NCBI GenBank assembly: GCA_038502055.1
Contig: JAXRKN010000040.1
Location: 1,612,001-1,676,000, forward strand
Reading direction: 5' to 3'
DNA: 64,000 nt
Source: Tanytarsus gracilentus
Taxonomy: Eukaryota > Arthropoda > Insecta > Diptera > Chironomidae
This document shows, in pieces, positions 9,602-19,584 of this stretch. The notes beneath the pieces were generated by a model. It saw nothing but the letters and a program-made list of their open reading frames with translations. It was not told where the DNA came from and did no database searches. The translations under genes and the position numbers were made by a program. Position 1 is the stretch's first letter, and every line of letters starts with the position of its first letter.

Positions 9602-11748
9602 TTATTCTTTTGTCACATTTTGAGAAGATTCGTGAAAATTGTCAGGAAGCAAAACGTCTTTGAGAATCGGAAGATCAGTCAGTTCTGTGCCGTTGTTACC
9701 AATTTTTATTTCTTGTTCAGCTTCGGTTAAATTGTCACGCGTAAAATGAATGAATGATGTATCAGATTCCGTTATGTTCACGATACTTCCACTGAATGGA
9801 AGAGTCTTCAAAACATCACTAAACGAACCATCTTCAATGGCTCCAATGTGCACAGGAGCAATACCTAAATAATTAATAAAAATTTTTTAGAATTTTTCAA
9901 ATATTGGGAAATTTAAAAAGTTCACTCACCTGTTATGATTTGCCCGCTGATATTTGTTTGAACCGGCAAAGGAACATCACCGAAATTGATATGGCTGTCA
10001 TTACTTTCTGTGTTGTAAAATGATAAGTCGACTTGTTGCCTCACTATCGGCCCATTTTCTGTAGCATTATCAGAGTCGGGAACATCAGCCAATACACCAA
10101 TTTCGTAGGTCGTTGCCTTTATAATGTATCTGATAAAAAAATGTAAATTTAATGTTCTGCATTGCATGTTTTATGCTCAACAAAAACAGTTCACACTTTA
10201 CACAAAAAATTTAGATTTCAGTTTTTGCTTTCAAGTCCACCATGAAATTTATCGGAATCTCAAAGGTTAATTTTCTAAGCTAGTCATCACATTTGAACAT
10301 TAATTAATTTTATTTTAGTAAACTTTTTCTTACCATTATTAGTGGTTAGTTCTGTTAGTTTGTTGGTTAGAGAGAGGAATAAAAATAAATTGTTAATAAC
10401 ATTCAAGTCTAATTTCTTAAAGTTAATAAAGATCCCAGTTTGATCAGAATTCGGCAAATGTTTTGTCATCAGGTATCTTTTAAGATTAAGGAATCTTTTT
10501 TTAACATCATTAAATGAATGTTCTTCAGAGCTTCAATTTAATTCAAACTTACAATTGTGTTTCGTTTGTCTTGCTTGTATAATTTCCATCGTAGTAGTCG
10601 CTAAGAAAAGGAATGGATACATAAGGAAAGAAAGAGGTTAAGGACTTGTGCAAGTGAATTTTTAAGCAAGAACTTGTGTCTACAATCTAGCGCTAGTTGA
10701 ACTAAATAATTATTTTTTAAATCGTCATTTGAGAATTTTTTCATTCATATTTTAGAGACTGCAAAACTTACTACTCTGTATCCGTTATATTAGCTATCTC
10801 CACTTCTTCATCCAAGCTGAATGCAATAAATTTAATTAATTTCTCACGATAATTACGTTATAAAATTCAAAGTATGAGTCATTCTATGTAGTTATGAGTG
10901 TGGAAGCTTTTTTTTATCGTGAAAGTGCTAACTAATAAAATTTACGCTACTCTAAAAATATTCTAAAGGCAATATAAACTCACTCGTCTTTAAATAATGT
11001 TGCGTTGTATTAGTAGATGAAATTAAAAATGATTGTTAGATCTTTATAGACTCAAGAAAATGATTTCAATGACAATCTTAACGATCAGAAGATATTCTGG
11101 GTAAAGTTCCACATAATCATTAAGATAAGGATTGAAAGTCATCATTTAACTATTAGAAAATTTTAATTTACTCGTAAACTTACAATTCAGTTAAAGTTAA
11201 AGTTTCCGATGCATTTTCAGCTTTCGTTTGAGGACTAATTTTTTTTAAAAAAAATTCAGTTTTAGCAGCGTTTAAAAATTATTTACTCAAATTTTAATAA
11301 ATATTTTAAACTTTCGGAAGTGATAAATTAAAATCATTTGCCTTCATATAAATTAAACTAAACATCATCTAAGAAAATTTGAAAATTTTGCGTTATATTT
11401 TTTAAAATTTTCGCTCACACGTGTTCATTTTACTCACATTTTGAATTTCCAAATTTCTGTTTCATTTTTATTAATTTTTCCACTCAATTTTGAAGGACTA
11501 GGAAGAGGATTTGGGATAAATTTATGTTAGTAACTTAAAACCTTCACTCAATTATTTTTTTAAATTTTTAGTTATTAGTTTTATTGTCATGCTGCACTCT
11601 CAAAAAAAACTTACAACTCCTTGTGAGTGCCATTTGTCGAATTGTCATCCTCTGGAATTTCTGTGGTGGTCTCCTCAACTGGTAATCCAAATATTAGAGT
11701 TATTCCAAAAATAAACACGATCGCGAAATTTCCAATTTGTTTTTTCAT
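9602..11748 (-). CDS. Secreted acidic, N-glycosylation-rich protein of unknown function
   Basis: Six exons, complement(9602..9864, 9930..10129, 10553..10600, 10772..10816, 11184..11234, 11615..11748), 246 aa, all with good GT-AG junctions. A signal peptide is clear (MKKQIGNFAIVFIFGITLIF then GLPVEE). The mature part is acidic and Thr/Asn-rich with many N-x-S/T sites (DDNSTNGT, ENASET, IANITD, DGNYTSK, NETQL, DNATEN, TNISG, VNITES, NGTELT, QNVTKE) and no Cys pattern or recognisable domain. Exons 2, 3 and 4 are 51, 45 and 48 nt; each begins and ends in the same codon phase, so each could be skipped without frameshift. A secreted glycoprotein (salivary, cuticular or haemolymph) is a guess. Confidence 0.75.
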
Positions 11749-12586
11749 TTTTTATTCACAAAAATATTTTTTTCTCTTGAAATGATCTCGAAGACGTTTA
11801 ATTTCAAAATGACTCGACTTTATCAATCGACGACATTTATATACTAGAATTGGCAATCTATTAACACTTTGACGATAATTGACTTACGATGTATTTCCTT
11901 GGTTCTTGCAATATATACTTGGGTATGACAACATCAAAATTCAATTACGTACATTCTCATGAGATACCGAGTATCTAATCATGTCTACCGGTGAAAGATT
12001 TCTTATATTGCACATTATTCTCGATTTATTGAGCTACTTTATTTTTTGAGTGTTGAGATAACAATTCACAAGTTGTGTTTGATTCAATGATTGTTCGAAG
12101 ATTTATTGAATGAGTGGTAAACATAAATAAAATTTATAAATATCTTTAGCTTCCGACAGTGTTTTTTAAAAACATATTATTACTTTTCTAAAAACTGCTT
12201 GCATGCTGTATTTAAACCAAATATTTGGATACTATCACGTGCTTCTCTAATTTGTTAATAAATTCTGCAAATAATTTCTTTCCACGCGAAAAGATTACTC
12301 ATCCTATCACCTCCTTGTGTCATGTTAAAAGAGGCAGCTGATTTGAACTAGACCTAAAGTAAACTTTCCATGATTCATGATGAAGATCGGGAAGACTTTT
12401 AATTAGCACCTTTTTTTCTAAATCAATTCAGCAGCATCGTCATTTAAGAGAAAATTTAAGAAGTGTTTTGAGTTGTGAATTAACACTTTATCAATGACAA
12501 AAACAAGTTGGTAAAGATTTATTGTATAAATAGATGCTGCTATATAATTTTCATCTCAGTCGTAATTTTAGTGTGAAATACTTAAA
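11749..12586. promoter_or_regulatory. Divergent intergenic region between two secreted-protein genes
   Basis: 838 bp between the start codons at 11748 (minus) and 12587 (plus). A consensus TATA box and Initiator for the plus-strand gene lie at its right end; the rest is AT-rich with no recognised feature. Confidence 0.4.
12525..12560 (+). promoter_or_regulatory. Core promoter: TATA box plus TCAGT Initiator
   Basis: TATAAATAG starts at 12525 and an arthropod Initiator TCAGT lies at 12556-12560, about 31-33 bp downstream, the canonical spacing. It is 27-31 nt before the start codon of the secreted protein at 12587. A strong TATA/Inr pair suggests a regulated, highly expressed gene. Confidence 0.7.
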
Positions 12587-13126
12587 ATGTGCTGCTCAAG
12601 AGTTGTGAGTTAATAATTGTTTAAAAAAACTTTTCTTATTAAAGATCAATGTTAATTGCAGACTTTAACATTTTTGCTCATCGTTTATGCATCATCGATG
12701 CCGTTGGAAAATATTTCAGTGAATGATTTTTTCAAAGGAATAAATGAAATTTTAAAGCGAGATATTGCAAAAGCTCTCAAAAATGAAACAAACGTTGAAG
12801 TTGGCGATAAATTTACGCAAAAAGGAAATAGTTCGGAATCTCAAATTACAGTTCAAAAATTTTCCTTTACTGCTAATGAATTTCCGGTAATTTTTAAAGC
12901 GGGCAATGAGAGTGTGACTGACGATAAAGATATAACTTTGATAAAGGGTGATTTTGAGTCTGCATCAGTTTATAAAGTAGAAAGTAATGATGACTCAAAT
13001 GAATCTAAATCGTCGGAAGAATCAAGTGAAAACTCAACAGAAACAAATAAATCGCAGAACACAAAAACTGGAGATGAAAAATTAATAGAGGAAGCATCAA
13101 CTCAACCGATTCTTACGAGTGTTTAA
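12587..13126 (+). CDS. Secreted Ser/Asn/Glu-rich protein of unknown function
   Basis: Two exons, join(12587..12604, 12662..13126), 160 aa. The first exon encodes only six residues (MCCSRV); with exon 2 it forms a signal peptide (TLTFLLIVYASS, cleavage near SSMPLEN). The mature protein has no cysteine, an amphipathic start (VNDFFKGINEILKRDIAKAL) and an acidic Ser-rich C-terminal third (SNDDSNESKSSEESSENSTE). N-x-S/T sites are frequent. Resembles the divergent neighbour at 9602-11748 in composition (secreted, acidic, glycosylation-prone) but no alignable sequence was seen. Function unknown. Confidence 0.72.
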
Positions 13127-13587
13127 ATATTTTATTATTCATTTTTTAAACAATTTTTTTGTACTTTATTGAGTAGGAGTAAGAAACTTTTGTGGATCAA
13201 ATTTTTTTTTAAATTTTCATCCCTAGAAACATGCGAGGAAATTCTACAGGAAAACAATCGAAAAGAAAGTAAATTCTTAACCATCAAATAGAAATTAAAG
13301 ATTAAGTTAAGTTTATATGTTACCACTCATTTACACTTTCAGATATGAATAAATGTATGCATTCGTATTAGAACTTTTTTTTATCACTACATTATCTTAT
13401 ATATGCGATAATATGGTGGGCATGTGTGTGTCTTATCAAAATCTTATCAACTATTTTTGAATTTTATAGATTTTTATGCCTCTTGCAATCGGCACACAGT
13501 TAAAGTAAATTTGTCAGAACTCGAGTCAAGTTGAATTTTAATTTTCAGAGAATTTTTATGTTCTTAAGAAGTTTTAACTGAATCAAC
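13127..13587. promoter_or_regulatory. Upstream region of tetraspan gene 1 with GATA-type motifs
   Basis: 460 bp between the secreted-protein gene and the first tetraspan gene. Contains TCTTATC at 13431 and again at 13442, plus further ATTATC/GATAAT sites at 13381-13410. No ORF of interest. Confidence 0.45.
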
Positions 13588-14478
13588 ATGAAGTCATCTC
13601 GATTAACGGTGTTAATTATTGCCGGATACACTTTTGTAAGAAATTTTAAAAGTTTAATATTAAAAATTAAAAAATTAAATATGTTTTAGGTTCTAGGTGC
13701 TATTATGGTGATTCTCTCATCGATTTCAGTTGCAGCCTACAAATGCATTTTTCACGATGGATTTTTACAAACACCCGAATCTTATTTCTTTCATCTCTTC
13801 TACTATCGCTCACGATACTGCAGTGATAGTTCAGTGAATTGGGGACTTGTAGGAGTGGATCAAATAGAAAACGTAACACAAATTCTCCAAATGCCAGACG
13901 AAACCTGGCTGACCACTAGAAATTTTCACATATCATTGGCTCAGTTGGTTGTAAATTGTTTGATGGTTGTCACCTCATTTGTGGCTTTGGGTAAATTAAA
14001 TTATTGTAAAATTTTTACAAATTTAATTTAATTCTTTTAGCTTCTACAATTTGGCATTTATACTTTGTGTCGCGAAGAATTTCTTATTGGGTTTTATTTG
14101 TTCCATATTGTCTAATTCTCCACATTTCAATGGTCTTGGATTTTATCGGTGCGACTGCATATGCCGATGATCGTCTCAGAAGTTTTGTAAGAAATTTTTT
14201 GACAATTTAAATTAATAATTAATATATTGAATAAATTTTAGTCTGTCGATGGCACAATGACAATGTTGGAAATTTTCAATCGCGAAGAAGCGCGTCCTTT
14301 AATTTCTCAAATTGATGTCCTCTTTCGAACCGCAGCGCCTAATGTGATGTTTTTTGTATCCACCAAAGGCATCTTTATTAACGTCATCACATGCTTCGCA
14401 TTATTCACCGTTGCACTTGCTGGATGGGAAGTTGTTGACGGAAATAAATTACGGAAAAAGAAAAAAATCGAAAGCTAA
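13588..14478 (+). CDS. Tetraspan membrane protein 1 of array (Pasiflora/Fire exit-like family)
   Basis: Four exons, join(13588..13635, 13690..13990, 14041..14186, 14242..14478), 243 aa. Four predicted membrane segments: about 7-32, 95-120, 128-155 and 198-228. The first extracellular loop holds FYYRSRYC then NWGLVGV; the third segment ends in VLDFIGATAY; the fourth is followed by a short basic tail (NKLRKKKKIES). This layout recurs in the next five genes and resembles the arthropod tetraspan family that includes Drosophila Pasiflora1/2 and Fire exit (septate-junction or barrier proteins); the family name is from memory of layout and motifs, not a search. Exon 1 encodes only the first 16 residues, in phase 0, as in the paralogues. 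It is preceded by a short uORF (13558-13581). Confidence 0.78.
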
Positions 14479-14692
14479 AAATGTCAATAATTTATTGCTC
14501 GACTTCACACAAACGAAAAATTGTAGGATTATTTTTTAATTATTGATAACTCGTAAAACTTGATGTATGTATTCTGTGTATTTCTCGATAATGCATTTGT
14601 GATAGAAAATAAAAATTTAATAAACTGACTCAACTTCTTATCACTCGACAGTTCAGTTCAGTAGTGTTTGCTAGTATGTCAGCAGATTTACG

Positions 14693-15612
14693 ATGAGTTT
14701 TCCAAGAAATTTAATTGTTGTCACAGCTTTTTATTCATTTGTGAGTGAATGATGAGAGGAGGAAAGAGATTTTTAATAAAATATAAATTTTTTAGAGTTC
14801 AGGATGCATTTTTATCTTCCTCTCAATTTTTGGAATGCTCTCTTATCATTGTGTGATTGAAGATGCCTTCAAAGTATTACCGTCGACGTATTTGCTTCAC
14901 TTAAACTACTTTAGATCGAATAGTTGTCAGAATCATGTTGATTGGGGTGCACTTGGTGTAGTAAATTATGACAATAGTATTCAACCAATTAGACCCGATG
15001 AATTAGAACGTGTCGAGAGAACTTTTTGGTTCTCATTTTGGTATTTAGTTTTTAATATTTATCTTGTGATTGCTGCTGTTGTTTTGTACTGTGAGTAAAA
15101 TTTAATTTTATAAAAGTTTGTACTAAAATTATTTTTTCAGTAACTTTAAACTTGGTGCCGTCGAGACAAATGGCTGCCACTGTGGGAATTTCTGTCACAT
15201 ACCTTTTAGTTTCTGTTTGTATATTCTTACTTGACATTTTTGCTGCTGCCTATTTTAGCGTGGATTACACACTAAGTTTTGTAAGACATTTAAAATTTTA
15301 TTCCTGGATTTTACATTTTTAAACTTAATACAAATTTAGTCTCCTGGAGGTTCAATGACAATCATGGAAGTTTTGAATCGTGAAGATATACGCCCATATA
15401 TGGAACAAATTCATCAGACAACTCGAGTTTTTCCATCAGCAATGATGATGTACATTTCACTCAAATTTTTGGTCTTTCTGGTACTGAACATGCTGATAAT
15501 GATATCAATTTTTCCATGCGTGTGGGATTCATTGAATGAAAATAAGAGGAAAAAAATGGACGAAGATCGAAAATATATTTTGCAAAGCTCTTTAAACGTC
15601 AATGAAGAATAA
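14693..15612 (+). CDS. Tetraspan membrane protein 2 of array
   Basis: Four exons, join(14693..14740, 14796..15090, 15141..15280, 15340..15612), 251 aa. Same architecture and intron positions/phases as gene 1. Family marks: LNYFRSNSC then DWGALGV in the first loop, IFLLDIFAAAY in segment three, TIMEVLNRED in the second loop, and VFPSAMMMYISLKFL at the start of segment four. Short hydrophilic Lys/Asp-rich cytoplasmic tail. A 7-codon uORF (14676-14696) ends inside the start codon (ATGA overlap). 214 bp separate it from gene 1. Confidence 0.8.
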
Positions 15613-15948
15613 AAACACAATTACTCATTCAGTAAAGTTTCGAATTTTTATCAGCAATCAATTTGTTACAGATATAATTTTTGACATCCAGTGATGGAAA
15701 GTTACAATGTCATGAAGTATAAAATTACAAATATTTCTGTCATCAAATTTCAGTTCAACTTTTATCATTGTAATATAAATAATAAATTTTGTAATTGTTC
15801 ATCTCTGCTGACATCTCACAAATTAATTTTTATCTTATCGGAAAAGTTGTCCTTAAACAAGATTTTTGCGATTCGTGCAGCAAATTCAATTTTCTAAAAT
15901 CAGTAATAAAATGGTATCAAAACGAGGCAGAATAAGGCAATTACAAAA
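15613..15948. other. Intergenic spacer between tetraspan genes 2 and 3
   Basis: 336 bp, AT-rich. Contains a TCTTATC motif at about 15832, near gene 3. The ORF at 15691 is not supported by any family mark. Confidence 0.4.
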
Positions 15949-16909
15949 ATGAGTGGCTTGTTAATGGTTTGCGGTGTTTATAGTGTGGTAGGAAATTTAA
16001 TTTAAAAATAAAACATTTTCTAAATATTAAATTTAAAGATCATCAGCGTTGTCATGATAATGCTTTCATCGTTAAGTTTGATTGCTGGTAATTGTGGCTT
16101 TGAAGAACAAATGGAAGAGTCGTCAAACTTTTACATGATGTTTCTCCTCTACTTCCGCACTTATGATTGCGCTGATGATTTTGAGTGGAAAAAATTGAAA
16201 GTGAACAGTACAAAAAAATTTGACATTTTAAATTTTATGCCTCAAGAAAATAGTGCAACAAGGAGGACTGAATCATTATCAATTTCTTATCTGATCTTAA
16301 ATATTTTATTGCTACTCAGTAGTTTTGTACTTTTGGGTAAGTTTAAATTTTTTAAAAATTAATCACAGTAAAAAAACTTTTAAAAAATCATAGCGGTTCT
16401 GATTCACAAAGGAAAAAGTAAAATCCAGACATTTACAATTTTCATTGTACCCTTTCTGCTAATTTTATTTATCAATATATTGCTGGATATCGTGGCCACA
16501 ACTTTTTACATAGATGATCACATTCGTCATCAGGTAAATGTTTATTTTGCGTTCAATTTGTTTCAAAATTGCAAGAAATCTTTTTTTATAGAATGTCGCG
16601 GGTCTAGTGGAAACTCTCGAAGTGACTAATTCGTCGCTTTTCATTAATAACTTTGATCGAATTCCAATAAGTATTCGAACATGGCCATCAATGATAATAA
16701 TTTTAGTGTCATCAAAGCTAATCATATTTTTTATCTTCAATGTTTTAACTTTTATAGCGGTGATGGCGTCAGGATGGGAATTTTCGGCATTTAATAAGTT
16801 TCACCATAGTGTCAGTTCTCAAGTTCTTAATAACATGTCAATGGAAAGAAATTTACGCGAAAATGCACACATTATTAATTCAATTTATTGCAATGATTCA
16901 ACCAAATAA
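15949..16909 (+). CDS. Tetraspan membrane protein 3 of array
   Basis: Four exons, join(15949..15987, 16039..16336, 16394..16533, 16592..16909), 264 aa. Same four-pass plan: LLYFRTYDCADDFEW in loop 1, NILLDIVATTFY in segment three, GLVETLEVTNSS then SIRTWPSMIIILVSSK before segment four, and ASGWEF near its end. Exon 1 is 13 codons rather than 16. The exon 2 acceptor is the AAAG at 16035-16038, which keeps phase 0 and matches the site used by gene 4. A 14-codon uORF (15911-15952) overlaps the start codon as ATGA, as in gene 2. More diverged than genes 1, 2 and 4. Confidence 0.76.
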
Positions 16910-17205
16910 AATGCTTTTTAAAATTCAATGCTGTATTTTTAATTTTGAGTGGGATGCGCACATTAATTTACACGTGACACATTTTCACAATGACTCCCAC
17001 AGACAGTCATGACAAGTCCATGGTTAGTTTTTTTGATGAATTGCAGTTAGAAATTTTTGTTTTATGACAATCGAGACATTAAATTTTTCGATATATCTTA
17101 TCACAATCGCAATATGAAATCACCCTCAAGTTGTTGATGAAACGTTTTTGTAGTTTATTTAAGTTTGACCTGTCGAGGTGAAAAGATTATTAGAGCAAAA
17201 AAAAA

Positions 17206-18446
17206 ATGAAAGCTCCAAGAACAGTGATTTATTTAATTTGCTTGTACTGCTTGGTAGGACAAAAAATAAGATTTAAAAAAGTTTTCTAACAGTTTTTAAA
17301 AAAAGATTTCAGCGGTAGTTTTTATGGCTCTTGCGACGCTTTCAATACTTTCATATGCATGTGTGATTGACTTTTCGGGAGGCCCAGTGAGATACATGAT
17401 GTTTTTGATGTACTTTCGTGATCCAAGTTGTGATCCTGAGCCAAATTGGGGTCTGATAGGTGTGAGTGTCGGAAGAGTGACGCCAGATTTACCTTTAGCA
17501 CAAACAGCAGCAGTTCTTAAAACTTTTGTCCTTTCAATCATTTATTTATCGCTTAACTTCTTTCTTTTTCTTACCATTTTCCGAACCTTATGTGAGTATT
17601 TAAAAAAATTCAATTTGATTGTGAACCTTTAAAACAATATTTTTAGCTGGAATGTCGCAAAGAAATAATAAGCACAAGATTTTTTGGTCATACTTTTCTC
17701 CTCTTCTCATCGCATTTATCGTAATCATAATTTTGGACTTTATTGCGGCCGCAATTTATATCGTTGATTTTTTCTTGCTTTGGTTGAATAGCGATAAAGT
17801 GATGGATTTATTGGAAATAATTAATCGAGAGTTGGTAAAAGAAGAGATTGCAAATATTGCCAAAAATACGCGGAGTCTTCCATCGATGATCATGTTCCTT
17901 GCGACATCAAAAGTTTTACTACTGCTCACCTTTAATTGCGCGTTGGTTTACGTATACTTTGTTGCTGCATGGAAGGTGTGTCGAGAGAATCAAAAAGTTG
18001 TATTAAAAATTACATCGTTAAAGAAATCAAAAAAGAACCAAAATAAATCGCCTCAACCTGCAATCCATCGAATTGAGAGTGTTTCATCGCCCGCGACAAA
18101 TGGATCAAAAGTAAAAACTGTTAAAAAATCTGAGATGGTTGTCAAACAAAAGGAAAAGAAGCAAACTTCAAACGAAGCCACGAGAGATGAAACTGAATTG
18201 CCGAGCATGTATCAAGTTGAAACACCAACAGTAGCTGCAGAGCCAAAAACGACGACAGTTAATAAGGTTGAGAAATTCAAAAAAGAAAAAAATATCAAAT
18301 CCGTTAATCATGCATCCAGAGATGTGACTGAACTGCCGGAAGTTATACCACGCATTAACTACCAAAATCATCCATTGAGAGAGGACATTCCCCTTCCAGC
18401 ACCGCCAAGTTTTAAAAACAAGCATAATCATGACACTAAATTTTAA
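17206..18446 (+). CDS. Tetraspan membrane protein 4 of array, with Lys-rich tail
   Basis: Three exons, join(17206..17253, 17306..17591, 17647..18446), 377 aa. LMYFRDPSCDPEPNWG then LIGV marks loop 1; ILDFIAAAIYIVDF marks segment three; SLPSMIMFLATSKVLL starts segment four. The third intron of genes 1-3 is absent here, so segments three and four are in one exon. A cytoplasmic tail of roughly 150 residues follows, rich in Lys, Ser, Thr and Pro, with two diverged internal copies of the pattern ATRDETELPSMYQ / ASRDVTELPEVIP. The acceptor at 17304-17305 (AAAAG) is non-canonical in lacking a pyrimidine tract but is the one that keeps frame. Confidence 0.77.
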
Positions 18447-19584
18447 TTTTAACGAAAATAATTATTTTTTTTGCTATCATTTTTCCTTATCTTATCTTGA
18501 TTGCCGAGCGTCGATAATAATTCGAATGAAAAATTTCTCTCTCGTTTACCTCTTTTTCGTTCTCTCGCATGTTGACAGTCGCCGGAGAACCGTGTTAGCG
18601 TGTAGTTTATAAGAAAATGTTTTGTTGACATCAAATTAAATCATAATAATTACACTTCATTTCTCATTCACATACATCTTCAAAGGTCATTATAAAAGCA
18701 AAGATTTTATCTTCTTTTTTTGGTGATGAATCATAAGAAATAATATAACTATATTGTAATAAGCATTCATCAAGTGTTTGAAAAAAATTAATTTAAATTT
18801 TGTAATTTACGCATTTAAAAATTGAATGAAAAGAAAAAAATAAAAAATATTTTAACCTTAAAGTTTAAAATTACTTTAAAAAATTCAAAGTTCAAAAGAA
18901 GAAGAACCACGAGTGATGTTATGCAACATGTACATTATGAAAAGTTCTTTCAAAGATTTATTTTTATAAAATTCTCTCAATTGTGTGCTGTCAATTTTGT
19001 TGTTGCAGCAGCTTGAAGTACAACAATTAAATTTTTTTCAATGCGAGAGTCTGAGAGACAGAAGAGACGTGTTTTTACAGTGGAAAAAAATGAGAATAAA
19101 AATTGCGCCGAGCAATAGTCATTGTTTGTGCTTTAGTATGGCAAGTTGTCAATAAAAAAATGTTGGTTCAATAGAAAAATTAAATATTTATCGAGTCGTG
19201 AGATCTCGTCTGTAAATAAACGTTTCTTATTTTTATTTTATCACGAACAAGTGTCCTCGTTGCTCATGCAGCATCTTCAAATATTTTTTGGCACTATAAA
19301 AATTCTCTAAATTTTTCAATTCCTGAAAAAAAATTCCTTTTGTCTTTATCAGCAAAGAGATTTATAAACTGTGGCGTTATCGCGTCTTATCGATGAAGCA
19401 AGAGCGTAATTAAAAATCCACCAAACCGTTCGTGTACATTGTTTTACTTCAGTAGCGACGTGATCATCGCTTAGCAATCATCGTTCAGATAATAATAATT
19501 AAGCTGTTTATATTTCAATTTTTGCAGGCGTTTTGTGACAACACTACACTAACTTTGAAGTGATTATAACTATTCACTTGGAAA
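18447..19584. promoter_or_regulatory. 1.1-kb spacer and upstream region of tetraspan gene 5
   Basis: No credible gene. Contains several GATA-type sites: CCTTATCTTATCTTG near 18486, GTCTTTATCAGC near 19341 and TCTTATCG at about 19385. A polypyrimidine-CAG at 19525-19530 could be the acceptor of a 5' UTR intron. Confidence 0.4.

Noticed and set aside
10287..10469. 60-codon minus-strand ORF
   Set aside because: It lies in an intron of the secreted glycoprotein gene and has no supporting feature.
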